DNA from: Agrocybe praecox
Taxonomy: Eukaryota > Basidiomycota > Agaricomycetes > Agaricales > Agrocybaceae
Assembly (NCBI GenBank): GCA_964017145.1
Contig: OZ024846.1
Location: 248,001 to 312,000 of the forward strand
Reading direction: 5' to 3'
DNA length: 64,000 nucleotides
The stretch's first letter is position 1. Each line of letters starts with the position of its first letter. Both the position numbers and the translations under genes were made by a program. A model generated the notes under the pieces. That model was not told the DNA's origin. It searched no databases and saw only the letters and a list, made by a program, of their open reading frames with translations. Positions 23,792 through 35,286 of this stretch are shown here, one piece after another.

Positions 23792-25044
23792 TCATGATAC
23801 TTCCTCCATATCGTCGTCATCGTCGTCATCGTCGTCGTCGTCACCTTCTTCATCCTTGACATCGTCATAGAAGTTGGCAGGAGGTGGAGGCGGCAACTCC
23901 GCTTGGTCCTACATGTAATTGAGTTAGGAATAACGGGAATTGAGCAAAGGACTGTAATACTGACCGCTTTGTCCTTGTATTCATTCGTTAGCTCCCACAA
24001 ACCATTGTATTCGCCAGATTTGTGCAAAAAAGCAATGCCAGAAAGCGTTTCCTTGAGGTACGCCTCTGGTTGTTGTGTCCTCTGCCGCAGAGGACGAATA
24101 CCCCATCTTGGATTCTCTTTGAATAGGGGGAAAAGCAAATCGAGAAGTTGGTTGTAAGGCATGCGGGCCATACGCTCAAAGGTGCCCTTGGCCTGTTTGG
24201 GTTTTGTTTTCTGAAGAAGAAACATAAGATCAGAATAGGAACAAATCCAACAGAATTTGTAAACGCACGACAAAGTCAGAGAACGCATTTCCAGCACCCA
24301 CGCCCACACCACTGCTCAGCCTGTTGACGCCACCTCTGCCTCCTGGTACTCCAGACGGGTCAATCATCTTGATCTGTCGTACGGGGGTATTGTATTTCCT
24401 GTGTCGCTCCTTCATCTGCCTTCGGTAGTTGGCATCGAATGCAGGTCGCAGATTACACTCATGCTTGATTCTACCTGTCAAAATCGTCGTACGTGCTCGT
24501 GTATTCACCGGAACACCGTTCGGTGTCGTTACAGGGTCTTTGGGTCTTTCAGCCACAACAATCTGGTTGTCCACGCTATCATTCACCATGTCGAGTTCGT
24601 AGCAGTCAGGTTCAGGTCCGTCGGTACGATACGATGTTACTGTGTCGAAGGTAGGCCTGTTGGGCTGTTGTTGAGGGATTGGGGCGTTTGGGTTATTTGG
24701 GTCGCGGTTGGGAGGCAAAAACAAAACGATACGCGTTTTCTGGTTCGGTTTATCCGGAGGAGGTCCATACACACGTAGAGTGGCAAGATGCATGTCTTCG
24801 ACGTTGATATTTGACCACCGTTCCATAAGAAATTTTGGGATCTATGTAGGCAGGAGCGGTCGCGAAAGACCACAGCTCAAACTCGTTTGAGAACAAGTTT
24901 GTAAAGGTTACGAACCTTGACGAGCCATACTCGTCCATTTCCTTGGTCCAACATAAGGGTTTCATCTGGATCAGGTTGTGAATCGTCTTCATGGGCAGTC
25001 TCTGCGTCGAAAGGTTTTTTCTCGTCTTCCATGGGTGCATCCAT
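23792..25044 (-). CDS. TFG2: Transcription initiation factor IIF, beta subunit
   Basis: Exons (minus): 25044-24916, 24841-24269, 24210-23965, 23908-23792; 354 residues. The N-terminal dimerisation region begins with L-M-L-D-Q-G-N-G-R-V-W-L-V-K and P-K-F-L-M-E-R-W, as in TFIIF beta. The C-terminal winged helix follows: R-M-P-Y-N-Q-L-L-D-L-L-F, Q-P-E-A-Y-L-K-E-T-L, then W-E-L-T-N-E-Y-K. The protein ends in an acidic Asp run and M-E-E-V-S. TFIIF escorts RNA polymerase II to the preinitiation complex and supports start-site selection. All three introns are phase 0 or restore conserved residues, so the model is strong. Confidence 0.9.
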
Positions 25045-25555
25045 TTTGTATACTTCTCTTTCTTGTTATAATAGAAATACTTGGGATCGAAAAGCAAACC
25101 AGAGAGTATAACGTAAAGGGTACAAAGTATGTACATACAATAACATCAAATTACTTGTTTCCAACAATATTTGAAACTCAGAAAGTCGGAGATGTAATTT
25201 AGTATGGTTCTATCACGAGTTCGGAGTCCTTGAAAGTTGGCAGCTTGCTCCCTACCTAAACGTCTCTAGAAATACTCAATTTGATCCAGAACAACCAGAG
25301 TACCAACTCTTTGAATATAAAACTTAAATTTGGATGCTTTAATACGTACTCGTTATACAGTTTTGCATATTCTAATTTTCGTATTTACTTTCTTTTCTTT
25401 TCTAAACTATTGAACATCTGATTTTGTTTGCTCAAGCCGGGTTGTTTGTTCTATTCACTTCCCAAAGTATCTTACTTCAACTGTACTGTCGAAAATTACC
25501 GTTACAGTTATAATATCATTATTGTCGTTGTCCTTCGCGTCCTCAGAAGTCACTC
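25045..25555. other. Promoter region of the TFIIF beta gene
   Basis: About 510 bp upstream of the minus-strand TFIIF beta gene, reaching the start of duplication copy B. AT-rich, with no coding sequence recognised. Confidence 0.5.
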
Positions 25556-25815
25556 AACTGGCTAAATAAACTGAGAATTGAGGACCACTATTATGGGTCA
25601 AATTCGGTCGGTTTTTGTATTGTTCGTAGGCCTTATAGAGACTAACAGTAGTATATTAGCGAATACTTGTTACAGATCGCACCTCGGAGTTTAAATTTTT
25701 TGCTTATGAATAAGGTTATACTGATTCCCGGTCTGACGGCCGTGACGGCTTAACTTGGACGGGTTAGACGGGTCAAATTTATGGTTGTCCATGAGTATGT
25801 AAGATGGCACGGGTG

Positions 25816-26175
25816 TAGTGTTGCCACGGCTTGACTCCGAACCGCGAGTTGCCGGAGTCGAGTCGAAAATGAGTCGAGTCGAGTCGAGTTACCGATTAGT
25901 TGGAGTCGTCGACTAACTCAAATGCGGTTAGCGTCAACTTCGACTCAAGCCGGTTTGGGTCGTAAACGGCATTCCATTTGGGAGCCTGAATTTTCGGCCT
26001 GTTTTTCCTTCCGGTAATCGCTGCAACGGTCAAGTCGTCGGTTAAACCGACCCGGAGTCGCAAGACGAGTAAATTAGTCACGGATGGGCGACTCGGTTGC
26101 GGCATAAAGTCGAATCGCGTCCTAAGGCGGCTTAGACTGACCGTAACCGACTGGAGTGAAACGGTGGCAACGCGA
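25816..26175. mobile_element. hAT-like MITE, 360 bp, with 8-bp target duplication
   Basis: The insert is flanked by the direct repeat CACGGGTG at 25808-25815 and 26176-26183, an 8-bp duplication as produced by hAT transposases. Its ends form imperfect terminal inverted repeats: TAGTGTTGCCACGG at the left and the complement TCGCGTTGCCACCG at the right. The interior is rich in GAGTCG motifs (for example 25857-25890) and has no transposase. Copies A and C of the duplicated unit keep the unoccupied site, so the insertion postdates the duplication. Confidence 0.82.
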
Positions 26176-26258
26176 CACGGGTGCCGTATGTTGTTGATCG
26201 AAAGACGGGACTGCACCCGTAACTCATTTAACACGGCCGGGTGTCATAGTACTACATA

Positions 26259-26456
26259 ATGCGAACGTCCGTATATGTTTGCGTCCACTTAAAGCTGTCT
26301 AGAACGTTTTATGATGGCCAGCACACCTACGAGTTTGAATGGCATCTTCGAACCCATCTTTTCCCCCCTTTCCGCCAGTACTTTGAGCGGCACAGGGTTA
26401 CCTTGGACCGGGATGGACACGATGAAGTCTGCTATGATCCAAAATTACTCGTGTAG
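26259..26456 (+). other. Overlapping upstream ORF, copy B (65 codons)
   Basis: The same overlapping 65-codon upstream frame as in copies A and C, ending in a TAG that overlaps the GTGAGT donor of exon 1. It starts 52 nt before the DUF6533 ATG and covers it in another frame, so it could reduce translation of the main ORF. Confidence 0.45.
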
Positions 26457-28062
26457 TGAGTTGCCCCAAATACAGTATCAAAGAGAGTGGCCATCTCATT
26501 ACATGTTCCACTCTATACTTTTAGCTTCAGCCCTTGTAATTCTCATCCAGGATTATCTCTATACATTTTCCGACGAGATATCGTATATCTGGAGGTATGG
26601 CACATATTTTACAATCAATTCAGATCATATATCCTCACGAATCATTTCCTCTATGAACGTAGCCGGAGTCTGGGCCCGACCAAAGTCGCGTTTGTCTTTG
26701 TTCGTTATTTTGGTCTCCTCTTTCAAATGTGCGTTTATCTCGATTTTCCACATTGATTATACACTCAATTTAATGTTGCTTGCCAGGGCAAACTGCGCCA
26801 TTGCCCTGTTTCGCCAACACGGTGTGCCGTCATCGCCAGCATTCTGTGAAAAATGGTTTGGCTTTCAGATCATAAGCTGCTCGACAATGGTGTTGGCGAG
26901 TGAGATAGTACTCACGTGGAGAGGTGAGCATTTTCACGCGTCATTTCAGAGCACCTATCAATTTGAACAATTTCTGCTTGGGACAGTGTATGATATGTAC
27001 GAGAGATCGAAAGCCATCAAGAACATTCTAATTACGGCCCTTGTGGTAGAAGTCACATTAATGGTGGTTGGTATTGCCCATGCACTAGGATCTCTGGAAT
27101 GTGATCCGCTGTGTAATGGCAACGCTTTTGCTCCTATGACCGTTGGCCTTGGGTAAGTCATGTAGAATAGCTTGACTGATACCACCTGAATTTGACGAAC
27201 GTCGATTGCTAGGTGTGGTGTAGTTTTTTGCCAAATGATTATATGGTCGTTGAGATTTGGGAAGAGAATATCGTGGGCAAATGGAAGGGCGATTCTGAAG
27301 GCTATTTCAAGCGACGGTACCTGGTTCTGGGTTGCTATGTTTGGTGGGACTCATGCAATGCGATTGATGAAATAACTACTTGACGAGTTTTTCAGCTCTG
27401 TTGTTAGGAAGCGTTCCTACATCGTACCGTCATCAAGTTTTCCTCCCGCACGTTTTATTCTCGTGAGTAAGGATCAACGAACTGCTGTGTTAGGTTCTAA
27501 TTTCCCATCCAAATAGATGGCCAATGACTCTGCTTTCAGTTGGGGTAATGCATTATTAGCCTGGCGCTCTGCTTAAGGGCGCTCTCGACTTGTACATGAT
27601 GGGTGCTTATTGTTATTTCCGATACAGATCAGCCGTCTCTTAATCCAGCAAGAGAAACAGGGAGACAAAATATTTGAAGAGTTCATGGAACGAGAAAGGC
27701 CTGAGTCTCACCGTCACATGCCATTCGTTCCGTCTCTTCCAGGAACATCCGAGCTTCCTGAAGTAGCGGAATCTGGACCTAGCACAAAGGACCAACCACC
27801 ACCAACTCAAATCTTTCCTCGTTTTGCGGACCCCCGAAGAAAGATGACAGATATCATCCTTTCACCTTCGTTCCACCCTGAGCCAACCAAATCCGAGAGT
27901 ACGATAAATTATTCTCCGCGCTCGACAAGAATCTCGGAGCTAACTTCAGGGTCCGAACGACATAGTAGCATAGAGCACAGTGATATCGAAGTAGGAAGCA
28001 CGCATCGTTGTTCGAGCATTGAATCCTTAGATGAATTCCGCAATACCTGGAATGAATCGTGA
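26311..28062 (+). CDS. DUF6533 seven-helix membrane protein, copy B
   Basis: Exons: 26311-26455, 26531-26594, 26663-26728, 26787-26923, 26987-27152, 27213-27343, 27396-27462, 27517-27544, 27628-28062; 412 residues, no disruption. Splicing restores the DUF6533 layout: I-Q-D-Y-L-Y-T-F-S-D-E-I-S-Y-I-W, then G-P-T-K-V-A-F-V-F-V-R-Y-F, V-Y-D-M-Y-E-R-S-K, S-D-G-T-W-F-W-V and W-P-M-T-L-L-S-V-G-I-S-R-L-L-I-Q-Q. A polar tail of about 145 residues is predicted to be cytoplasmic. The first intron (GTGAGT...CTTCAG) matters, because without it the sister copies would carry stops or a frameshift. Function is unknown; the family resembles multi-pass receptors without proven ligands. The start could also be the in-frame ATG 34 codons downstream. 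Confidence 0.82.
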
Positions 28063-28470
28063 ATTTTGTTTCTACTTGTATATATGTAGTTGCTAGAATA
28101 GATGATCGATTTTTCCTCGTAACAGGTCCATTGATGATTGTCCTGTCATTCCTGGAGGTGGGACCGTCCAAGTCAAGAGTCCCGTAAGTACCTCTCATAT
28201 CTTTGCGGATTAATTGGATTTCGAAAGCGCAGGGGTAATAACGACAAGAGCGCCCACTGGACGTCAACTGGGAGCGCCAAGTTCGCGTTAGGAATCCGAA
28301 AACAAATCCTCCCACGCCTATATACTATTTATAAATGGGCACAAATCTTCTCTGATCTCAGCTGAACCACGGCTGGACTGAAGACGGAAATATCCGCGAC
28401 GTACATGTGCGAAGGTCGAGTAATACACCTATGCACAAGTACAAGTACGATTATACCCTGTAATAGACCT

Positions 28471-30515
28471 CAGCTCATTCCTGCCCTCTGCCTTGGAAGA
28501 CCACGGTGGTCGATCCGGCATATCCAGGGACGACTGTCAACTGTTGAAGATGATTCGCGCTCGATCTGGCAACGAGCGATACAGTGATGCCCGGATTTAC
28601 GGTGAGGACGACTGTGTTGGGTTTTGTAGCACAAACCGGGCAGCTAGCGCTCTGACGGAGTCGATTCAAGGAGCGACAAAGTCTATTTTTTGCTCGCAGA
28701 GAAGGGAAGAAAGAGAAGTGCAGACTTGATGTGGACATACAGTGGGGTTGTTTGCGAACAACAGATATATTGGGTCGCCAGATCTCTCTCGCAGGACCGC
28801 GGGTGCCGAAAACGAACGAGTCATGAACGGCACCCGCAAGCCCAGCTCAGGCTGGAACAAGCGAAATGTATCAACTAGCTAAGAAATGAAAGAAATGAAA
28901 CTGGGAAAGCGGCAAGGGTGGGGATGAAAAAGCGACTCCAGATTAGTTGCCAAACGAGTCAAGAAATAAGAAATTTTGAGACGCGAAAAAATTCGCACCT
29001 GCAGAGGGGTTTATATACTTTACCCCTGCTGTAGGTACATTACGCAATGAACCACATAAGCTCTGTGGCTCGAGGGTAAATGCGGCCATGGCTGAATATG
29101 AGTTCTACGAAATAGCGGAAATATAAACAATGCGAGAATAATGAGGCAGCGTGAGTCGCCCATATCAGAAAAGGGGGCCCGCTGAAAATAGAACCCGAAC
29201 AAATTGCGCTGTGTTCGGTTCAGTGTTAGATTCACTGCATATACTGACCTGTATTTCCAAAATACAGGTATGGACCGTACTATATATGGAAGCACGAGCC
29301 TCCATCTTCGACATACAGGTTGATAAATGCATGCGACTTGTATTTGTTAACCTGTTTCTCCGGGAAACAAGTATCGGCGCCTGCAGTGCAAGTTCATGTC
29401 AATTTTGCACGCCAATTTGAATATTCACACGCCCAACGATTTAAGACAACTTACTACCCGAATGGGATATACCAATCGCCTGAATCATGCTGAATATGAT
29501 GCTCTTGACATAGTTTCGAGCTGATCGTAATTATTACTAATTAGACTTTCAATCAAAGCTTAATTTAATTTTTTGTAGGGCTGCCAACTTCCGTCCCGTG
29601 CACGGTGACGGCAGTGAGTGTTATTTGCTCCCCTCCCTTCCCTTCCTCTATGACCACTTTCCCGCTTTCAAATATCTGCAAATCTAAAGAAAATGAATAC
29701 CATTTGAAACCACCTACCAAGCATGTCGTCATCGCCGCCGCCGCCCAACCGCCACCATCATCGTTGTCATTACAATTAGACGCGTGCTCTCAACCCTGCG
29801 ATGAAGATCATGCACGTCACATTGGGCAGGCTAAACACATTCCTGGCTAAAATCTCAGCATACACGTCGCTCATGGTGTAATGTACACACCTAGCTCAAA
29901 CCTCGCTCAACGTCGACTCTCGCGCACTCAATACCGCATTTTGCAACCCTTGATTAAACCTCGCTCAGCGCCCGCCGTCGACTCTTGCGTATTCTCAAAC
30001 ATGTCGCTCATCTTGCATCGCTCATTTCCTTGCTCAAATCTCGCTCCTGCTTAATCGCACTTATATATCGCAAGACTCACGCTCACGCTTTTCTGGTCTT
30101 AGGTGTGTAAGTATGTATTATGCTATTTTTGGGATGCGACTCGCGCTCAATATGGATTACCTGGGTCCTGTCGTACCTTAATTACTTGTGATACGTAAAC
30201 TTTATAAATACCCTAACGGTGTGATTTTAACGAAAGGTTGTATTTATTTCTTGTACAGTACAAGACTGGTATACCATTGTATCAAGTTTATTCCATAACC
30301 TTAGCCCGGCTAAGGAGACTGATTATGAGGTTGCCAAGAGGTTGCCTATGATAGAACTATCAAGAAAAACCATGTATTTACGGCCCTTCAATGAAACTTG
30401 ACGCTTTGAAGCCTGAATTTAGAATTGTGAACAGCTGACGCACAATGAATATGATATTCTATTAAACTGATGGCTTCAGCTTACTTGCGCGTTTTACATA
30501 ACATCAATCAAATAA
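28471..30515. other. Intergenic region between DUF6533 copies B and C
   Basis: 2.0 kb without a convincing gene. A hairpin-forming pair GCGGGTGCCG/CGGCACCCGC lies near 28799-28838. Several short ORFs around 28475-28870 lack family features. A GCTCA-rich repeat-like patch is listed separately. Confidence 0.5.
29885..30085. repeat. GCTCA/CTCGCTCAA-rich degenerate repeat
   Basis: The motif CTCGCTCA and close variants recur about ten times in 200 bp. There are two longer echoes of the form AAACCTCGCTCA...GTCGACTCT(C/T)GCG at about 29896 and 29958. It looks like a decayed low-copy tandem array. No function is evident. Confidence 0.45.
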
Positions 30516-30844
30516 ACTGACTAAATAAACTGAGAATTGAAGACCACTATTGTGAGTCAAATTCGGTCAGCTTTTGTATTGTTTGTGGCATTGATAAAGA
30601 CTTACAATAGTATGCTTGTTACATATCGCACCGTGAAGAGAAAAAAATCAGTTCATGGATTGTTCATGAATAAGGTCATCCTGATTACGCGTCTGAAGGC
30701 TGTGACGGCAGTATCCGGACGGGTTAGACGGGTCAAATTTATGGTTGTCAGTAACACGGCATAGGTGCCGTGGGTTGTTGATCGAAAGACGGGACTGCAC
30801 CCGTGAACCATTTAACACGGCCGGGCGCCGGTGTCATGGTACTA

Positions 30845-31042
30845 ATGCGAACGTCCCTGCATGTTTGCGTCCACTTAAAGCTGTCTAGAACGTTTTATGA
30901 TGGCCAGCACACCTACGAGTTTGAATGGCATCTTCGAACCCTTCTCTTCCCCCCTTTCTCCCAGTACTTTGAGCGGTACAGGGTTACCTTGGACCGGGAT
31001 GGACATGATGAAGTCTGCTACGATCCAAAATTACTCGTGTAG
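30845..31042 (+). other. Overlapping upstream ORF, copy C (65 codons)
   Basis: The third instance of the 65-codon frame overlapping exon 1, with the same length and the same TAG inside the splice-donor region. An in-frame ATG further upstream (30803) would extend it by 14 codons in this copy only. Confidence 0.45.
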
Positions 31043-32652
31043 TGAGTTGCCCCAAATACGTATCAAAGAGAGTGGCCACCTCATTGTATATTCCACTCTA
31101 TACTTTTAGTTTCAGCTCTCGTAATTCTCATTCAGGATTATCTCTATACATTTTCCGACGAGATATCGTATATCTGGAGGTATGGCACATATTTTACAAT
31201 CAATTCAGATCATATATCCTCACGAATCATTTCCTCTATGAACGTAGCCGGAGTCTGGGCCCGACCAAAGTCGCGTTTGTCTTTGTTCGTTATTTTGGTC
31301 TCCTCTTTCAAATGTGAGTTTATCTCAATTCTCTACATTGATTATACACTCAATCTAATGTTCCTTGCTAGGGCAAACTGCGTCATTGCCCTGTTTCGCC
31401 AACACGGTGTACCATCATCCCCAACATTCTGTGAAAAATGGTTTGGCTTTCAGATGATAAGCTGCTGGACAATGATGTCGGCGAGTGAGATAGTACTCAC
31501 GTGGAGAGGTGAGCATTTCCACGCGTCATTTCAGAGCATCTATCAATTTGAACAAAATCTGCTTGGGATGTAGTGTATGATATGTACGAGAGATCGAAAG
31601 CTATCAAGACCATATTAATTACGGTCCTCGTGATAGAAACCACAGCAATGGCCGTTGGTACTGCCCATGCACTAAGGTCTCTGGAATGCGATCCGCTGTG
31701 TAATGGCAACGCTGTTCCTCCTATGACCGTTGGCCTTGGGTGAGTCGTGTAGAATAGCTTGACTGATACCACCTGAGTTTGACGGACGTCGATTGCCAGG
31801 TGTAGTGTAATTTTTTGCCAAATGATTGTATGGTCGCTGAGATTTGGGAAGAGAATCTCATGGGCAAACGGAAGGGTGATTCTGGATGCAGTTTCAAGCG
31901 ACGGTACCTGGTTCTTGGTTGCTATATGTGGTGAGATTCATGCAACGCAATTGATAAAATAACTACTTGACAAGTTTTTCAGCTCTATTGTTAGGGAGTG
32001 TTCCCACATCGTACCGTCATCAAGTTCTCCTCCCGCACATTGTGTTTTCGTGAGTAAAGCTCGACGAACTGTTGTGCCGAGTTCTAAATTTCTATCCAAA
32101 TAGATGGCCAATGACTCTGCTTTCAGTTGGGGTAATGCATTATTAGCCTAGCGCATTGCTTAAAGGCGCTCTCGACTTGTACATGATGGGCGCTTATTGT
32201 TATTTCCGATGCAGATCAGCCGTCTCTTAATCCAGCAAGAGAAACAGGGAGACAAAATATTTGAAGAGTTTATGGAACGAGAAAGGCCCGAGTCTCACCG
32301 TCACATGTCATTTGTTCCGTCTCTTCCAGAAACATCCAGGCTTCCTGAAGTAGCGGAATCTGGACCTAGTATAAAGGACCAACCACCACCAACTCAAACC
32401 TCTACTCGTTTTGCACACCCCCACAGAAAGATGACAGATACTACCCTTTTATCTTCGTTCCACCCTGAGCCAACCAAATCCGAGAGTACGATAAATTATT
32501 CTCCGCGCTCGACAAGAATCTCGGAGCTAACTTCAGGGTCCGAGGGACGACATACTAGCATAGAACATAGTGATATCGAGGTGGGAAGCACGCATCGTTG
32601 TTCGAGCATTGAATCCTTAGATGAATTCCGCAATACCTGGAATGAATCGTGA
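30897..32652 (+). CDS. DUF6533 seven-helix membrane protein, copy C
   Basis: Exons: 30897-31041, 31116-31179, 31248-31313, 31372-31508, 31574-31739, 31800-31930, 31983-32049, 32104-32131, 32215-32652; 413 residues. Every internal exon has the same length as in copies A and B; only the last exon differs, by one added codon. A 1-bp deletion relative to copy B falls inside intron 1 (AAATACGTATC versus AAATACAGTATC) and so does not break the protein. One acceptor has changed from ATACAG to ATGTAG but still works as AG. Motifs and the predicted topology match copy B. Confidence 0.82.
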
Positions 32653-33000
32653 ATTTTGTTTCTAGTCGTATATCGCTGCTAGAATAAATGACCATCCGAG
32701 TCCAGAGTTCCATAAGTACTTCTCACATCTTTACGGACTTTCGAAAGTGCAAGGATAATGACGATAATAGCTCTCTGGGCATCGACCGCCAAAGTTCGCA
32801 TCAGTGGGAATCAAACAAACCCTCCCACGCCAATATACTATTAATAGATGGGTCCAAATCTTATCTAAGTAATCTCGGCTGTGACTCAGACGGAAATATC
32901 CGCGACATACATGCGCGAAAGGGGGTTCCCAGGTCGAGTCATAAACCTACATATGCACAAGTACAAGTACGAGTATACCCTGTAATAGATCTATTTCAAC

Positions 33001-34458
33001 CATCCTGATTCATTTCCGTGTGAAATGCTTGGATGGGAGAGCTACTTACTATGTTGCCATAAATTTAGCATAAGTCAACATAAAGGTCGGATCAAATAGT
33101 ACAGTCACTGGCCCATGGACAAACGGATTTGGAAGGTAGTAATCACATATTATTACTTCCGCAGGCCTCTCTCAGGTTCAATGACGGCTTCGAGAATTAA
33201 TAACCATAACCTCGAAAGGACACTCCTTTATTCGTAATAGGGAATAGGAAATGAATAACCGCCTCTTCCTCTCCATTTAGCGGCCTGCCTGTGTTGAGAT
33301 CGAGTCAGCTGGGAGTACTACTATTATGCATTATCATAGTACGATTCAACGCGTCCTATACTTAAGCGCCAGGACACCGTGTAGAACATTGCTTCTGCTA
33401 TTCGAATACAAAGGGCTTCGCGATGGATGAATATATTACATGCTGAAAGGGAGGATATCCACAAATCAAGAACATATGGCCCATTTCTAACGTCAAAGTC
33501 AAAGTCATAGCCGACTGACTCCTCGATGTTCTAATTTCCGATTTCCGAGTACAGTGTAAGTGGAGGTGTACAGTCATAGATATATGAGTGTGTGATGTCA
33601 AGTCAAACTCGTTTCATTCGTGCGTAGTAGACAGCGCTACCAGTGCGCGGGTAATTACTACTGATACTCGTACTCGTACTCGTAAGTATATGTACAATGA
33701 AGATGCGAAAAATGCAAGATGATGTCGATGATGATGATGATAAATGCCAGGGTAAATAATGCAGATGACGAGAATCGAAGAAGAAAAACCACAAGTAGTA
33801 AGAACCGAGCCGAAGAGGACGAAGACGAATGGATAATGATACTAATAAATATTGCGAGAAAACCAAAGCGGCCGCAAACTAGAATAATCTGGGGTCGAAT
33901 ACGAATGCCGAAAAAAAATGGGTATGAATGCATGTGGGTAACGAGTTTGGAGGTTAATGGTGGGATATTTTGATGGAAAAATACAATGCAGGTCATGGAT
34001 GATTGATGGGGAAAGGGGAAAGTCGTCGTTATTTTTGAAATGCTGACATTGGGGCAATGCAATGCAATGCCTATGTACGAATCGTGATGGGCCACCTCGG
34101 GAAGAAAACGAAGAAGAGATCCGAGAGTGATGGCGGCATGGGTAAGCGTAAGTGAGGGTCTCCCTTCATGATGATAATGGCTGAAGGGAATTCTCTTCGA
34201 TGAATGTGTCGAACAATAGCGGAGAAGCGTGATGTTAACAGGTCGTACAAGGTGTCGTGTGCGGCGGCGAGGTATAAAGATAGATGGTTGAGAACCGTGG
34301 TAGTGCTTCTTGTCCTCCATGGTTTGACGTTTCGAGTCATTTGAATGAGAGAATGAGAATCCAATTTGCGACGACTGTGGGAGCTCAACCGTAGTAGATT
34401 CTGGAGAAGAAGACGGCAAAATTCAATGTCTGCCTTTGTTCGATAAATCCAGAGTTAC
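33001..34458. other. Intergenic and probable 3' UTR of the MYND gene
   Basis: 1.46 kb downstream of duplication copy C and of the minus-strand MYND gene. A 253-codon minus frame (34419-33658) is open but low-complexity, with long Ile/Ser runs and Tyr-Glu repeats from simple sequence. I treat it as non-coding 3' sequence. Confidence 0.5.
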
Positions 34459-35286
34459 TCACCCTCGAGAAGTAGTAGAAATGGGCTTGAAATCCGTGCG
34501 GCCACTCTCCACAAAGTGTGCGAGAACCTGAGCCCAATCGTCGCGGGAATCCCATGTAATTTTTGAAGGAGCATCGATCTCAACGGGCATAACTTCTGAG
34601 GTGCTGCCGCATTGAATAAGAACAATGAGCGTTCCTAGTCCGCCGTTTTGTCTGGAGCGTTCGTCTCGGCGCTGAATTTCGGCCAAGACAAGGGGATCCT
34701 TAATGTAGGATCTCTCCACCACATGTGTTGATGCAATGGAGAATCTAAAAAATGGGGTGATGAGTCGAATATTATGGACAAGCTGACTAACGGTGAGATG
34801 CTTACCGGCGTCGTCCTTCTGGCCCACTGCGTAAATGAAGGTCGATTAAGAGGACATTGCGCCTGATGTTTGACGGTACGCGTTTGACTTTAAGCGCTTG
34901 AAAGCCAGCCCAGCCAAGTAAGGACTCGTAGTGGGACGTGAACTTGCGTAGCAATTTAACGACGTTTTCGTCATAGTATGCATGAGATGCGCTTGAGACT
35001 TGCTTCACCTGCATAGCGGTATGCTGGCAGATGGTTTTATGTGAGGGCCAGTGCGATCGTTGGCAGTCTTGCGAGCAGTATTGTGTAGCCATCTATTAAA
35101 GGGCTCGAATATAAGTAACCATTTGGTTAATCAAGGCAAAACGAAACGCACGCATCCTCCACATAGCCTGAACTTCACCGCTGAAGTTTCAATCGCCCCA
35201 CACTGGTCGCAAACTCTGTAGCCACGCTGGCGATGAGAAGTAGGAGGGGCCGTGTGGTAGTTGGCAGCTGCTGGTTGAGAGTACAT
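34459..35286 (-). CDS. MYND-type zinc finger protein
   Basis: Exons (minus): 35286-35152, 35092-34806, 34744-34459; 235 residues. The MYND ligands are C26, C29, C42, C45, C51, C55, H63 and C67 (C-D-Q-C-G, L-C-G-G-C, Y-C-S-Q-D-C, W-P-S-H-K-T-I-C). The finger is split by a phase-0 intron after C45. The remainder is a helical region related in layout to the MYND protein at 18210. The role is probably a protein-interaction scaffold; no catalytic domain is visible. The stop codon TGA sits inside a perfect donor-like string (GGGTGAGT). Using it would replace the last codon context and add only I-Y-Y-G before another stop. Confidence 0.8.

Larger units (their letters stand above)
25556..28470 (+). 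repeat. Segmental duplication, copy B (DUF6533 unit)
   Basis: The second copy of the unit. It shares with copy C extra 5' homology from AAATAAACTGAGAATTGA onward. The 3' homology with C extends through ATGCACAAGTACAAGTACGA and TATACCCTGTAATAGA to about 28470. Copy B alone carries a 360-bp MITE at 25816-26175. Confidence 0.8.
30516..33000 (+). repeat. Segmental duplication, copy C (DUF6533 unit)
   Basis: The third copy of the unit. It is closest to copy B in its 5' extension (AAATAAACTGAGAATTGA...) and in its 3' end (ATGCACAAGTACAAGTACGA, TATACCCTGTAATAGA). It has neither the MITE of copy B nor the 593-bp insertion of copy A, so it is the cleanest reference for the ancestral unit. Confidence 0.8.

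Noticed and set aside
26456..26530. Frameshift and stop codons in DUF6533 copies C and A just after exon 1
   Set aside because: They fall inside a normal intron (GTGAGT...TTCAG) whose removal restores the frame in all three copies.
28475..28738. Minus-strand ORF with P-N-T-V-V-L-T-V-like strands, possibly hydrophobin or a secreted protein
   Set aside because: It lacks the eight-Cys hydrophobin pattern and a signal peptide, and no exon structure supports it.
33658..34419. 253-codon minus-strand ORF
   Set aside because: Low-complexity runs of Ile, Ser and Tyr-Glu derive from simple sequence. It has no family motif and lies directly downstream of the MYND stop, so 3' UTR is more likely.
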